Assembly (NCBI GenBank): GCA_041675005.1
Contig: JBAYUQ010000001.1
Span: 516,144-580,143, forward strand
Source of the DNA: PGYR01 sp041675005
GTDB lineage: Bacteria; Bacteroidota; Ignavibacteria; Kapaibacteriales; UBA2268
DNA: 64,000 nt
Direction of reading: 5' to 3'
Positions 35,050 through 43,985 of the stretch are shown here, piece by piece. The notes under the pieces were generated by a model, which searched no databases, was not told the DNA's origin, and was given only the letters and a program-made list of their open reading frames with translations. Positions within the stretch are counted from its first letter, which is position 1. Each line of letters begins with the position of its first letter. The translations under genes were made by a program, and so were the position numbers.

Positions 35050-36672
35050 TTAGCTATTTCTGTTTTCAATTATATCTAATATCTCTTGCATTTTCTCTTT
35101 TGCTCTTAAAGATAGTGATTTTGCTTCTTGCTTTGTTTTTTCAACATAATTTGTATCACTTATACCAGACAAATTAATTGTAACATTTCTATAAGCACCC
35201 CATATACCTACTTCTAGAGCCCTAGCACCAACTTCCAAATCAGAGCGACTACTGAAATTACCTATTTTAGCAACTTCTATTAAATCATCCCATATTCTAT
35301 CAGCAGTTTTGATAGTTTTCAAAGGGACTTCTATTGCCACTTTCATTCCTTCTTCCATAGCAATACTTCTGGCTATTTTTTCATCTTCAGTGCTCTGAGG
35401 CAATCTCATTGCTTCCATATAATCGCTAAATGCATTAGTATCAGCATCTATAAGTGGTATCAAATCTTCAGTTGTCTTAACTAAATTAGGAATTATTTTT
35501 CTTAATGGACCATCATACTCTTCATATTTCTTGTACCCGAATGTCAGCCAAGCAACCATTGCACCTAAACCTGCACCTAATGATGCCACAGCTGCAGAGA
35601 CACTACCTCCACCAGGAGCTGAGGTACGTGCCGCGACTGAACCAATAAAATCTCTCACAGAAAGCGAAGCCAATGGCTCATTTTTATCTTGCTTGATTAT
35701 ATATTCTATTATTCTTTTTTGAGGGTCGAAGTATTGGATAGAGCTTAGCCCAAGTCTATCAATAGCTAATTTTATCTTCTGGTCTTCAGCAATTACGAAT
35801 AGATTCTCTTTTTCTATGTAATAATCTGCTGCCATAATCATTGCTTCTAACGGAACAAGTCCAACTATCTCAGAACCAGCGAGACCTAAATTCATCTCAA
35901 TTGCGTCTTTCTTTGCTTCTTCAAAGGCAATATGCATAGGTGTAACGTGATAATCATTTAGATTCATCGAGATTTGAGCCATATTGTACTCATCTACATG
36001 CCAACCAAGTCCCTTTGTCTCTTTCAATCGACCCGAATCACCCTCTTCCCTACCAGCTTCTCTTAGATTTAGGGCAATTCTATGTGCCTGATTCCAAGTT
36101 CCTAATACATTAATGTTGTAAGCAATTAAGAATTTTCTTGCTCCAGTCGCTGTGACTCCCCATTTAGGATTATAGCTACCCGACCAATAATCTGGTTCCC
36201 ATCCTTCTTTTTTAACTTTTTCAGACATCGCCTCATACTCACCTTTCCTAATATCTGGCAACTTTTTACGATAATCTTTTTTTGAAGCTTCTTCGTAAAG
36301 ATAAAAAGCAATTCCTAGTTCTTTTGATGCTCTTTTAGCAAATTTTTTTGAAATTTCAACACATTCTTCCATAGTTACATTAGCAACAGGAACGAAAGGA
36401 CATACGTCCATTGCACCCATTCTAGGATGTTCACCTTTTTGAGTTCGCATATCTATTAAATCTTTTGCAACTTTTGCAGATGCAATTGCACCTTCGATAA
36501 TTGAGTTTTCATCACCTACAAATGTATAAACAGTTCTGTTAGTTGATGCACCTGGATCTACATCTAACAAAGTACACCCTTCTGTTTTTCGTATTGATTC
36601 TGCAATTGCTTCAATAATTTCTTTATCCCTTCCTTCTGAAAAATTAGGGACGCATTCTATTATTTTTTTCAT
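35050..36672 (-). CDS. Formiminotransferase-cyclodeaminase fusion (FTCD)
   Basis: This bifunctional enzyme of histidine degradation transfers the formimino group to tetrahydrofolate and then cyclises it to methenyl-THF with release of ammonia. At 540 aa it is full length. The N-terminal formiminotransferase starts ECVPNFSEGRD and has the catalytic histidine at H82 in GEHPRMGAMD, the same number as in the animal enzyme. The C-terminal cyclodeaminase begins SVRDFIGSVAARTSAPGGGS (residue ~340 on) and includes the folate-linked AxFGYKKYEEYDGP region. The rest of the hut pathway is not in the window. It stands alone, converging with the lipoprotein gene and diverging from the HDOD module. Confidence 0.94.
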   Translation of the reverse strand: MKKIIECVPNFSEGRDKEIIEAIAESIRKTEGCTLLDVDPGASTNRTVYTFVGDENSIIEGAIASAKVAKDLIDMRTQKGEHPRMGAMDVCPFVPVANVTMEECVEISKKFAKRASKELGIAFYLYEEASKKDYRKKLPDIRKGEYEAMSEKVKKEGWEPDYWSGSYNPKWGVTATGARKFLIAYNINVLGTWNQAHRIALNLREAGREEGDSGRLKETKGLGWHVDEYNMAQISMNLNDYHVTPMHIAFEEAKKDAIEMNLGLAGSEIVGLVPLEAMIMAADYYIEKENLFVIAEDQKIKLAIDRLGLSSIQYFDPQKRIIEYIIKQDKNEPLASLSVRDFIGSVAARTSAPGGGSVSAAVASLGAGLGAMVAWLTFGYKKYEEYDGPLRKIIPNLVKTTEDLIPLIDADTNAFSDYMEAMRLPQSTEDEKIARSIAMEEGMKVAIEVPLKTIKTADRIWDDLIEVAKIGNFSSRSDLEVGARALEVGIWGAYRNVTINLSGISDTNYVEKTKQEAKSLSLRAKEKMQEILDIIENRNS

Positions 36673-36826
36673 TATCTTATCTTTTTAATTTAAAAAACAA
36701 TTTCACTTTCGAAATTTAAAAAACTTTATAGTTTATGTAGAATTTAACAGTTGTTAATAAATTAAATGTTCAAAAGTTTACTCTTATTGTTAAATTAGCT
36801 AATCAGAAAAAGGTAGTTTTAGGTAT

Positions 36827-37156
36827 ATGCCAAGAAAAGTAAAATTAGACGATATTGAAGAAGGTCAGATTCTAGCAGAAACACTTTCTAATAAATATGA
36901 TCAAATACTTATTAAAAAAGGTACTTTGTTAAATCTTGATTCACACATTAGAGTACTAAAGATGTGGGGTATTAATGAAATTTCAATTTTTGATGATTTA
37001 ATCGATGCATCGAGTGGATCGGTTAATAGTGAGGAAATTGCTAATATTGAAACTAAACTTTTGAATGAAATTGGATGGAAAATTAAGAATGAAAATGACA
37101 AATTATTATTTGATGTTGCAGTACTAAGTAGAATAGGAAAGTTTAATAATGAATAA
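36827..37156 (+). CDS. Small DUF3391-like protein (HD-GYP N-terminal type)
   Basis: A 109-aa protein whose first 55 residues (VKLDDIEEGQILAETLSNKY, then KKGTLLNLDSHIRVLKMWGI) read like the N-terminal domain that normally precedes the HD-GYP phosphodiesterase domain. Here the domain stands alone, and the 3' end overlaps the HDOD gene by 8 bases. The C-terminal half is a helical, charged tail with no recognised domain. The arrangement suggests a split partner of the HDOD protein in signalling or cell-cycle control. This is inference; no catalytic residues are present. Confidence 0.65.
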   Translation: MPRKVKLDDIEEGQILAETLSNKYDQILIKKGTLLNLDSHIRVLKMWGINEISIFDDLIDASSGSVNSEEIANIETKLLNEIGWKIKNENDKLLFDVAVLSRIGKFNNE

Positions 37157-37997
37157 ACTACTTGATAAAATTGAGAATTTTGATGATTTCCCAACATTAC
37201 CAACTATATATTATAAACTAGTTGACGCATTATCAAATACCTCAACTACTATTAAAGACCTTTCTAATTTAGTTTCTACCGATATTGCACTAACATTTAA
37301 ACTTTTAAAAATTGTAAACTCAAGTATTTACGGGCTAAGCACTAAAGTAAACTCTATTGATAAAGCTATATTCCACCTTGGTTTCCGTGAGTTGAAAAAC
37401 ATTATTCTTTCTACAAAAATAATCGAAATATTTTCGGACATAAATTCAAATTCTAAATTTGATTTAGTTGAATTTTGGAAGCATTCTATAGCAGTTGGAG
37501 CTATTTCGAGAATAATTGCTCAAGAATTGGGGCAAAAGAATCTAGATGAATATTTACTTTCTGGGATTACACATGACATTGGTAAATTGGTATTAATCAA
37601 AATCTTGGGTCCAGAATATAATGTTGTATTTATAATAATGGAAAAGGAAGGCATTTCTTTGATCGAAGCAGAGCAAAAAGTTTTAGGCATTACTCATCAA
37701 GAGATCGGATTAAAAGTAGCTGAATCATGGAATCTAGACCCCAATATTTTAAATGTGATAAGGTATCATAATGACGGATTGGTTGGATCAAATTATGATC
37801 AACTAGTTGGAGTAGTCCATATTTCAAATATTCTTGCTAAGCTATTAGGTTTAGGTCATTCGGGATGTGACAGAATAACTCAACCTAACCAATTGCTTTG
37901 GCGGAGATTAGATATTACAAAATTTGATAAAGAGTCATTCTACGAAAGAATAAAGACCGATTACGAACAAGCAAATGAAATATTAATTATTAACTAG
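37149..37997 (+). CDS. HDOD-domain protein
   Basis: A 282-aa HDOD protein (a degenerate, non-catalytic HD-superfamily fold) used as a signalling scaffold. The HDOD core is at residues 12-210: FPTLPTIYYKLVDALSN, SNLVSTDIALTFKLLKIVNS, YLLSGITHDIGKLVLIKILG and later HQEIGLKVAESWNLDPNILNVIRYH. An HD pair is present in ITHDIGK. It starts inside the end of the upstream small gene (8-base overlap) and is followed 6 bases later by a GAF histidine kinase. The three are probably one operon. Confidence 0.87.
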   Translation: MNKLLDKIENFDDFPTLPTIYYKLVDALSNTSTTIKDLSNLVSTDIALTFKLLKIVNSSIYGLSTKVNSIDKAIFHLGFRELKNIILSTKIIEIFSDINSNSKFDLVEFWKHSIAVGAISRIIAQELGQKNLDEYLLSGITHDIGKLVLIKILGPEYNVVFIIMEKEGISLIEAEQKVLGITHQEIGLKVAESWNLDPNILNVIRYHNDGLVGSNYDQLVGVVHISNILAKLLGLGHSGCDRITQPNQLLWRRLDITKFDKESFYERIKTDYEQANEILIIN

Positions 37998-38003
37998 AGA
38001 ATT

Positions 38004-39266
38004 ATGGAAGTAAATTTAGAAGTTTTTGAAAGCTTTAATATAGCACTTGTAAATAACCCTACAATTGAATCAGTTATTGAAAGTGCAAATAATGTATATT
38101 TCAATTTATTAGAACCAAATTTCTCTGCAATTTTTCTATTTAACACTGAAACTTTTGAACCAGTATTGAAAAGTTGCTATCCTAATGATGAAAAAGAAAA
38201 TTGCCTAACCATATTTGAGAAGTCAATAGAACTTGGTTTGATTGGTGAAGTAATGAATTCAAATGATTTAATACTTAAAGAAATTGACGATTCTATTTCT
38301 ATACTACTAGCTCCATTAATTAGTTCAAAAGGAGCATTGGGGTTTGGTCTTATTGAATATGATAAGACTTTAATAGTGTTAAATTCAGAAACTAAGTTTT
38401 TATTGAAGAATTTCACAGGTTATTTAGCTTCTAGCATTAATGGATTAAAGTTAGAAAATGAGAGTAAACTTTTTAAAAATAAAATAGACCAATTAGTAGC
38501 TGTGCAAACTAGAGACCTAATGGAAAAGAAGAAGGAAATCAGTGAGAAAGTAGAACAACTGAAATCTAGTTTGCTAATGACCTTACCACACGAAGTAAGA
38601 ACACCACTCAATCAGATTCTTGGTTTAACTGACTATCTGAAACAAAGTCTAGACGAAGTTGACAAAGAAGAAACATTAGAAATATTAGAAGATGTACACT
38701 CTTCTGCAGTTAGGTTACGTAGGTTATTTGAGAATTATTTATATTTATCTGCACTTACAATCAACTCATATAATATAGAAGAGTTAGAAAAATTACAAGA
38801 AGCAACAATCTATTCAGCTGAATCATTAATCTATGAAACAGCAACTAATATTTCTTATAGATTCGAGAAGACTGACAGTATAGAAATGGAACTTGAGGAT
38901 TCACCACTTCAAATATCCGAAGAACATTTCAATAAATTAATTTATGAGCTAGTTGATAACGCTTTCAAATTTGGGAATGATGAAACCAAAGTAGTGATTA
39001 CCTCTAAAATTATTGATAATAAGTATAGTATAACTATACATGATGATGGGATAGGGATGCCACTTGAAAAAATCTATATGTTGGATGCCTATATTCAATT
39101 TGATAGATTAGAAAATGAACAACAAGGTTCAGGACTAGGCTTAGCAATAGTAAAAAAAATAATGGATATTTACAATGGTAAAATTAAATTTAAAAGTGAA
39201 GTTGGTAAATTCACTGAAGTAACTTTAACTTTACCAATTGCAGATATTGATATAGATGATATATAA
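38004..39266 (+). CDS. GAF-type cytosolic histidine kinase
   Basis: A 420-aa soluble sensor kinase. The N-terminal ~150 residues fit a GAF-like sensory domain, followed by a coiled-coil (LVAVQTRDLMEKKKEISEKV) and the kinase. The phosphoacceptor is His196 in TLPHEVRTPLNQILG, followed by ELVDNAFKFG, DDGIGMP and GSGLGLAIVKKIMD. No transmembrane segment is seen and no receiver or response regulator is nearby. It follows the HDOD protein by 6 bases, and its stop lies one base from the convergent gene. It probably signals through the HDOD protein or a distant regulator. Confidence 0.88.
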   Translation: MEVNLEVFESFNIALVNNPTIESVIESANNVYFNLLEPNFSAIFLFNTETFEPVLKSCYPNDEKENCLTIFEKSIELGLIGEVMNSNDLILKEIDDSISILLAPLISSKGALGFGLIEYDKTLIVLNSETKFLLKNFTGYLASSINGLKLENESKLFKNKIDQLVAVQTRDLMEKKKEISEKVEQLKSSLLMTLPHEVRTPLNQILGLTDYLKQSLDEVDKEETLEILEDVHSSAVRLRRLFENYLYLSALTINSYNIEELEKLQEATIYSAESLIYETATNISYRFEKTDSIEMELEDSPLQISEEHFNKLIYELVDNAFKFGNDETKVVITSKIIDNKYSITIHDDGIGMPLEKIYMLDAYIQFDRLENEQQGSGLGLAIVKKIMDIYNGKIKFKSEVGKFTEVTLTLPIADIDIDDI

Positions 39267-39267
39267 A

Positions 39268-39828
39268 TTATCTTTTAAAAATTCTTATTCTTCTAATATC
39301 AGTTATCCATCTAGTAGTATTATTGTCAAATGGAAACACTAAAGAATTAGATTTGAAATACTTATTTTTGCGATCGTTTGTCCAATTCTTTGAATTTAAT
39401 CCATAACTAGCATTAGTCATAGAACCTAATTCTACATTTAGTAATTTATTTCCTGCTAATTTACTTAAATCATCTTCTCCAATTACTAATGTATCACCTA
39501 AGCTAGAAAATTCTTCATCAAAAAGTAGGAGTGCTTGTTGATTATTTATTTGTTTGTTCAGATCACTATTACTTAAATAATGAAACTTGCCATTTATATC
39601 TTCAAATTCTGCAAAGCAGTTATCACATATTTGAATTATCTCATTTATATCTATTGCTTTACTTTTGGAGACTACCTTTTTTCCAGATTTAAAATCTATT
39701 GTCATTCTATTCATATTCGAAGAATTAAGATTGCTCAAATCAATTTCCTTTACCAAAGTAAAATTATCTTTGGAATATGAATGGTTAGTAAATAAAACTA
39801 ATGTCAAAACTATAATGATATTTTTCAT
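39268..39828 (-). CDS. Exported hypothetical protein
   Basis: A 186-aa protein with a clear Sec signal peptide (MKNIIIVLTLVLFTNHSYS) and a mature part without a family I recognise. It holds one Cys-xx-Cys (ICDNCFAEF) and several paired asparagines. It is alone on the minus strand, converging with the kinase at 39266 and diverging from the nucleotidyltransferase gene at 39915. The Cys pair could be structural or bind metal. It could be a periplasmic or secreted envelope protein. Confidence 0.6.
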   Translation of the reverse strand: MKNIIIVLTLVLFTNHSYSKDNFTLVKEIDLSNLNSSNMNRMTIDFKSGKKVVSKSKAIDINEIIQICDNCFAEFEDINGKFHYLSNSDLNKQINNQQALLLFDEEFSSLGDTLVIGEDDLSKLAGNKLLNVELGSMTNASYGLNSKNWTNDRKNKYFKSNSLVFPFDNNTTRWITDIRRIRIFKR

Positions 39829-39914
39829 CTCAATTTCCCACTTATCTTTGAGTTCAATTTTTAAAACTGTATTTTACTAAACTTATTATCTCAAAAATAG
39901 AAAATATTCTTATA

Positions 39915-41114
39915 ATGAAACTAACCGTAGCAATATTAGCAGCAGGAAAAGGTACAAGAATGAATGTACCTGATTTACCAAAAGTATTAGTCCCAATGAA
40001 TAGTAAACCCCTTTTAGGCTATGTGCTAGAGACGATTGAGAGCTTAAACTCTTCTAAGACTGTTGTTATTTTAGGTCACGAAAAAGAGAAAGTTGAATTA
40101 TTTTTATCGCAAAATAATTTTTCTAATATTGAAACGGTTATCCAAGAACCTCAATTAGGAACTGGTCACGCCGTTGATCAAACAAGAGATGCACTAATAA
40201 AATCAGATTCGGTTGTTATGATCCTTTGTGGTGATGTACCTTTACTTACATTAGATACTTTGAATTCATTTATAAAATACCATAATGATAATGAAAGTTC
40301 GCTAACAGTTTTATCTGCTATTGCTCCTAACCCTACTGGTTATGGTAGAATAATAAGAAATGAGTCAAATGATTTTGCTAGAATTGTTGAGCAAAAAGAT
40401 GCTAGTGAAGAAGAAAAATCAGTCAATGAAATTAATAGTGGTACTTATTTAGTAAAATCTGATTTACTATTCTCAGCTTTAGAAAGAGTTAATAATACCA
40501 ATGTACAAGGTGAATACTATCTAACAGATATAGTTGAGATAATCAAGAATGACGGTTATAAAGTGATGGCATATCCTACTTCAAATATTGATGAGATACA
40601 AGGTATCAACTCAATTGAAGATTTGAAGTTAGCCGAAGAGAAAATATATAGTTCTAAAAGAGGTTTTAATATATTGGGACTACAACAAATAGCTATAGGT
40701 TCTGAATATAAATCTAAACATAATGAATTATGGCAAAATCTATTTGGCTTACCTAAGATTGGTGAATACAAGAGTGAATTCGAGAATGTTGATGAGGATA
40801 TTTTGAAGTTAGGTAAAGGCATTGCAGAAATCGAAATAGATATAATGCAACCAATTGATATAAATAAAAAACCAGCCGTTCATACTCCAACTTTAAATCA
40901 TATTGGGCTATGGGTAGATAATATAGAATCAGCTTATAAGAATCTAGAAGCTAGTGGAGTTAGATTTACACCAGGTGGTATTAGAAAAGGTGCATCTGGA
41001 TATGATGTATGTTTCATACATCCGAAAGGGAATGAAAATTCTCAAATTTCTGGTGAAGGTGTTCTTATTGAGTTAGTACAAGCACCAACAGAATTAATAA
41101 ATAAATTGAAATAA
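39915..41114 (+). CDS. GlmU-type nucleotidyltransferase fused to a VOC (MCE-like) domain
   Basis: A 399-aa fusion. Residues 1-240 form a GlmU-type uridylyltransferase (LAAGKGTRM at 8-16, then DLPKVL, CGDVPLL at 105-111, GYGRIIR at 142-148, GEYYLTD at 199-205). The normal GlmU C-terminus, a left-handed beta-helix acetyltransferase, is missing. Instead residues ~255-399 read as a vicinal-oxygen-chelate domain of the methylmalonyl-CoA epimerase / glyoxalase type (LNHIGLWVDNIESAY, FIHPKGNENSQ, EGVLIELVQAP). Putative metal ligands are Gln258, Glu307, His329 and Glu386, the Q/E/H/E set used in glyoxalase I. It precedes gpmA by 19 bases. The N-terminal half likely makes an NDP-sugar; the VOC role is unknown. 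Confidence 0.8.
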   Translation: MKLTVAILAAGKGTRMNVPDLPKVLVPMNSKPLLGYVLETIESLNSSKTVVILGHEKEKVELFLSQNNFSNIETVIQEPQLGTGHAVDQTRDALIKSDSVVMILCGDVPLLTLDTLNSFIKYHNDNESSLTVLSAIAPNPTGYGRIIRNESNDFARIVEQKDASEEEKSVNEINSGTYLVKSDLLFSALERVNNTNVQGEYYLTDIVEIIKNDGYKVMAYPTSNIDEIQGINSIEDLKLAEEKIYSSKRGFNILGLQQIAIGSEYKSKHNELWQNLFGLPKIGEYKSEFENVDEDILKLGKGIAEIEIDIMQPIDINKKPAVHTPTLNHIGLWVDNIESAYKNLEASGVRFTPGGIRKGASGYDVCFIHPKGNENSQISGEGVLIELVQAPTELINKLK

Positions 41115-41133
41115 AAAAAGAAAGGTATTAAGA

Positions 41134-41751
41134 ATGTCAAAGTTAGTTTGTGTTAGACATGGTCAATCGCAATGGAATAAAGAGAATCGATTCACTGGTT
41201 GGATTGATATTGAGTTATCTGAACTCGGTATAGAAGAAGCACAAGAAGCTGGTGAACTTCTTAAAGGGTTTAAATTCGATAAAATATTCACATCAGGATT
41301 GAAAAGAGCCATAAAAACAGCTGAGATTATATCTGATATTGCTGGATTTAATGATATTGAAATGATATCTGACATTGCTTTGAATGAGCGAAATTATGGT
41401 GATTTGCAAGGTCTAAATAAAGCTGAAATTGGGGAGAAAGTCGGAGCTGAACAATTGCATATATGGAGAAGGAGCTTCGATGTGGCTCCACCCAAAGGAG
41501 AATCATTGAAAGATACTCTTGACCGTGTACTACCATATTATGAAAGTCAAATAGCTCCTTTGCTTAAGGCAGGTAAGGATATTTTAATCTCCGCTCATGG
41601 CAATTCATTAAGAGCATTGACTATGCATATAGAAGGTGTTAGTAAAGAAGACATATCAGATATTAACATTCCGACAGGAAAACCGTATGTATATGAGTTC
41701 GATGAATCATTAAAATTAATATCAAAGAAATATCTTGGTGAAAATGTATAA
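41134..41751 (+). CDS. gpmA: 2,3-bisphosphoglycerate-dependent phosphoglycerate mutase
   Basis: Glycolytic interconversion of 3- and 2-phosphoglycerate. The histidine-phosphatase signature RHGQSQWN is at residues 8-15 with phospho-His9, the partner glutamate is in LNERNYGDLQG, and the second histidine is in SAHGNSLRAL. At 205 aa it is the short form, compared with about 250 aa in E. coli. The stop overlaps the start of the TldD-like gene by 8 bases. It lies 19 bases after the fusion nucleotidyltransferase, so it is part of the same run. Confidence 0.92.
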   Translation: MSKLVCVRHGQSQWNKENRFTGWIDIELSELGIEEAQEAGELLKGFKFDKIFTSGLKRAIKTAEIISDIAGFNDIEMISDIALNERNYGDLQGLNKAEIGEKVGAEQLHIWRRSFDVAPPKGESLKDTLDRVLPYYESQIAPLLKAGKDILISAHGNSLRALTMHIEGVSKEDISDINIPTGKPYVYEFDESLKLISKKYLGENV

Positions 41752-43414
41752 AATAGCAATCGCATTAATATTCATTTCGTTTTCTGTAAGTAAATCAGAA
41801 TCTGTTCTGGATATTGCAAGTAAGGAATTAACACGAAACTTCAATGAACTCCAGAAGGAAAGTACTCCGCCCTATTATATATCATATAATATTACAGATA
41901 TAGAGAGAATTTCTATAAATTCATCATTTGGTAATCTGATGAGTAATGATAGTACAAGTCAGAGAATATTAGATATTGATCTAAGAGTTGGAGATTATAA
42001 ATTTGATAATACACATATTATTAGAGGTAGTTCATTTAACTTTGGTGGAGGTTCTGGATTTGAATTTCTTCCATTAGATAACAATGCTAAGGCAATAAAG
42101 AATAAAATTTGGTATTCTACTGACAAAGTCTACAAAGAAGCAATTGAGACTTTTGAAAAAGCAAAATCTAATGCTGCAGTTAAAGTTGAACAAGAAGATA
42201 AATCTGCTGATTTTTCAAAAGAGAAACCAGTCAAATTTAGTGAGTCAATTGAAAAATTAAAAATAGATAGAGATAAATGGGTTGGATATGTAAAACAACT
42301 ATCTAATCTATTTAATTCAGATCCATTAATATATGATGGTTCGGTTTCTTTTCAATTAGAGAATAAGACAAAGTATTTTGTAAATACCGAGGGAAGTCAG
42401 CTTAAATTTGATGAGTCTTCAATTAGAATATTTGTATATGCTAAAACAAAAGCAACTGACGGAATGAGTTTGCCTTTATACGAGTCATACTTTGCTTTCA
42501 CACCTGAAACCTTACCTCCCTTAGGAAAAATAGAAGCTGATATTTTAAAAATAATAGCATTGTTAAAAGAACTTAGAGAAGCCCCTCTTATGGATACTTA
42601 CTCTGGCCCTGCAATATTATCCGGTGAGGCCTCTGGTGTCTTTTTCCATGAGATATTCGGTCATAGAGTAGAAGGCCATAGAGAAAAAGATCCATCATCT
42701 AGCCAGACTTTCAAAAAGTCTGTCGGAGAGTCTATACTTCCTGATTTCATAGATGTTGTTTTCGATCCTACTATAAAAGAAAGAAATGGTACTGAGCTTT
42801 CTGGTTACTTTTTATTTGATGATCAGGGCGTAAAGTCTGAAAAAGTAGTCTCGGTAAATGATGGTATATTTAGGAGCTTTTTGATGGCTAGATCACCAAT
42901 TGAAGGATTTGATCATTCAAATGGACATGGTCGAAAACAAGCTGGTTACAATGCAGTATCGAGACAGTCAAATCTAATAGTGGAGAGTAGTAATAAGGTT
43001 GACGATGATGAATTAGTAGAACTACTAAGAGAAGAATGTAAAAAACAAGAAAAAGAGTTTGGTCTGTATTTTAAAACTGTACAAGGTGGGTTCACTTTCA
43101 CTGGTAGAACGGTACCAAATGCATTTAATGTACTTCCTCTAGAGGTATATAAGATTTATGCAGATGGAAGGGCTAATGAGTTAGTAAGAGGAGTAGATTT
43201 GATTGGGACTCCCCTATCTACTTTTAGCAATATATTAGCTACTTCTGAAAGAGTTGGTGTATTCAACGGAATATGTGGTGCAGAGTCAGGTGGAGTCCCA
43301 GTTTCTGCATCTTCACCAGATATATTAGTTTCTAAAATTGAAGTACAAAAGAAGAAAAAGTCTCAAGCAAAACCGCCAATATTGGAAGCTCCTAAAAAAG
43401 TAACAACGGATTAG
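41744..43414 (+). CDS. Exported TldD-like metallopeptidase (HEXXXH)
   Basis: An exported TldD/PmbA-family protein of 556 aa. I start at ATG 41744, inside the end of gpmA, because it gives a signal peptide (MYKIAIALIFISFSVSKSES); the longer TTG start at 41735 only adds three residues. The metal site HEIFGH is at residues 302-307, with SGEASGVFF before it and EGHREK after. The C-terminal part carries GTPLSTFSNILATSERVGVF and GAESGGVP, typical of TldD. TldD with TldE normally forms a cytosolic protease that acts on unfolded peptides and on modified peptides such as microcin B17. Here the signal peptide suggests the periplasm. A paralogue without the active site follows at 43986. Confidence 0.85.
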   Translation: MYKIAIALIFISFSVSKSESVLDIASKELTRNFNELQKESTPPYYISYNITDIERISINSSFGNLMSNDSTSQRILDIDLRVGDYKFDNTHIIRGSSFNFGGGSGFEFLPLDNNAKAIKNKIWYSTDKVYKEAIETFEKAKSNAAVKVEQEDKSADFSKEKPVKFSESIEKLKIDRDKWVGYVKQLSNLFNSDPLIYDGSVSFQLENKTKYFVNTEGSQLKFDESSIRIFVYAKTKATDGMSLPLYESYFAFTPETLPPLGKIEADILKIIALLKELREAPLMDTYSGPAILSGEASGVFFHEIFGHRVEGHREKDPSSSQTFKKSVGESILPDFIDVVFDPTIKERNGTELSGYFLFDDQGVKSEKVVSVNDGIFRSFLMARSPIEGFDHSNGHGRKQAGYNAVSRQSNLIVESSNKVDDDELVELLREECKKQEKEFGLYFKTVQGGFTFTGRTVPNAFNVLPLEVYKIYADGRANELVRGVDLIGTPLSTFSNILATSERVGVFNGICGAESGGVPVSASSPDILVSKIEVQKKKKSQAKPPILEAPKKVTTD

Positions 43415-43418
43415 TATT

Positions 43419-43952
43419 ATGTCAAAATTACTATTTGAAGAAACGCAAGTATTCAGACAAAAGGCACTTTGGATATTACTCACACTAATTACTGGTGGAT
43501 CCATTGTACTATTTGGTATTGCTTTATTCAATCAAGTAATTACAAATGAACAATTTGGTGATAAACCAATGAGTGATGGAGCTTTATTTGTAGGTTTTAT
43601 TCTAGTAATTGGATTTGCAATCTTCCTTTCTTGGTTTTTCTACTCAATAAAATTAGAAACTAAGATAGAAGACACAAATATTAAATATAAGTTTTGGCCT
43701 TTCATCAGAGATTATAAGACTATTCCTGTTCAATCTATTTATAGCATTGAAGTAGAAAAATATAGACCTATAATGGAATATGGTGGATGGGGATATAGAT
43801 TTTCGATGAAAGGTCGTGGATTATGTCTCAATGTTAGTAAGAACAAGGGTCTTAGAATAAAAATGAAGGACGGATTCGAACTACTATTGGGAACACAAAA
43901 ATCTGAAGAATTAGCTGTTGTTGTTGAAAGCTTAAAAAAGAATATGATTTAA
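43419..43952 (+). CDS. Membrane protein with PH-like C-terminal domain
   Basis: A 177-aa protein with two membrane helices (roughly residues 18-38 and 55-75) and a soluble beta-rich C-terminus (KTIPVQSIYSIEVEKYRP, GYRFSMKGRGLCLNVSKNKG) that resembles a bacterial PH-like domain, similar to DUF6141 proteins. It sits 4 bases after the TldD-like gene and 33 bases before its paralogue, so it is likely in their operon. It may anchor or shield the peptidase pair. The family name is tentative. Confidence 0.6.
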   Translation: MSKLLFEETQVFRQKALWILLTLITGGSIVLFGIALFNQVITNEQFGDKPMSDGALFVGFILVIGFAIFLSWFFYSIKLETKIEDTNIKYKFWPFIRDYKTIPVQSIYSIEVEKYRPIMEYGGWGYRFSMKGRGLCLNVSKNKGLRIKMKDGFELLLGTQKSEELAVVVESLKKNMI

Positions 43953-43985
43953 CTTGAATTAACGTAAATTAAAAAAAGAAAATAA

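Noticed and set aside
39843..39850. TATCTTTG -7-like box upstream of the nucleotidyltransferase fusion
   Set aside because: No TTG/TTTG at the right -33 spacing; one 8-mer alone is too weak.
39892..39899. Minus-strand TATTTTTG near the start of the 39268 gene
   Set aside because: No -33 partner at proper distance, so I do not call a promoter.
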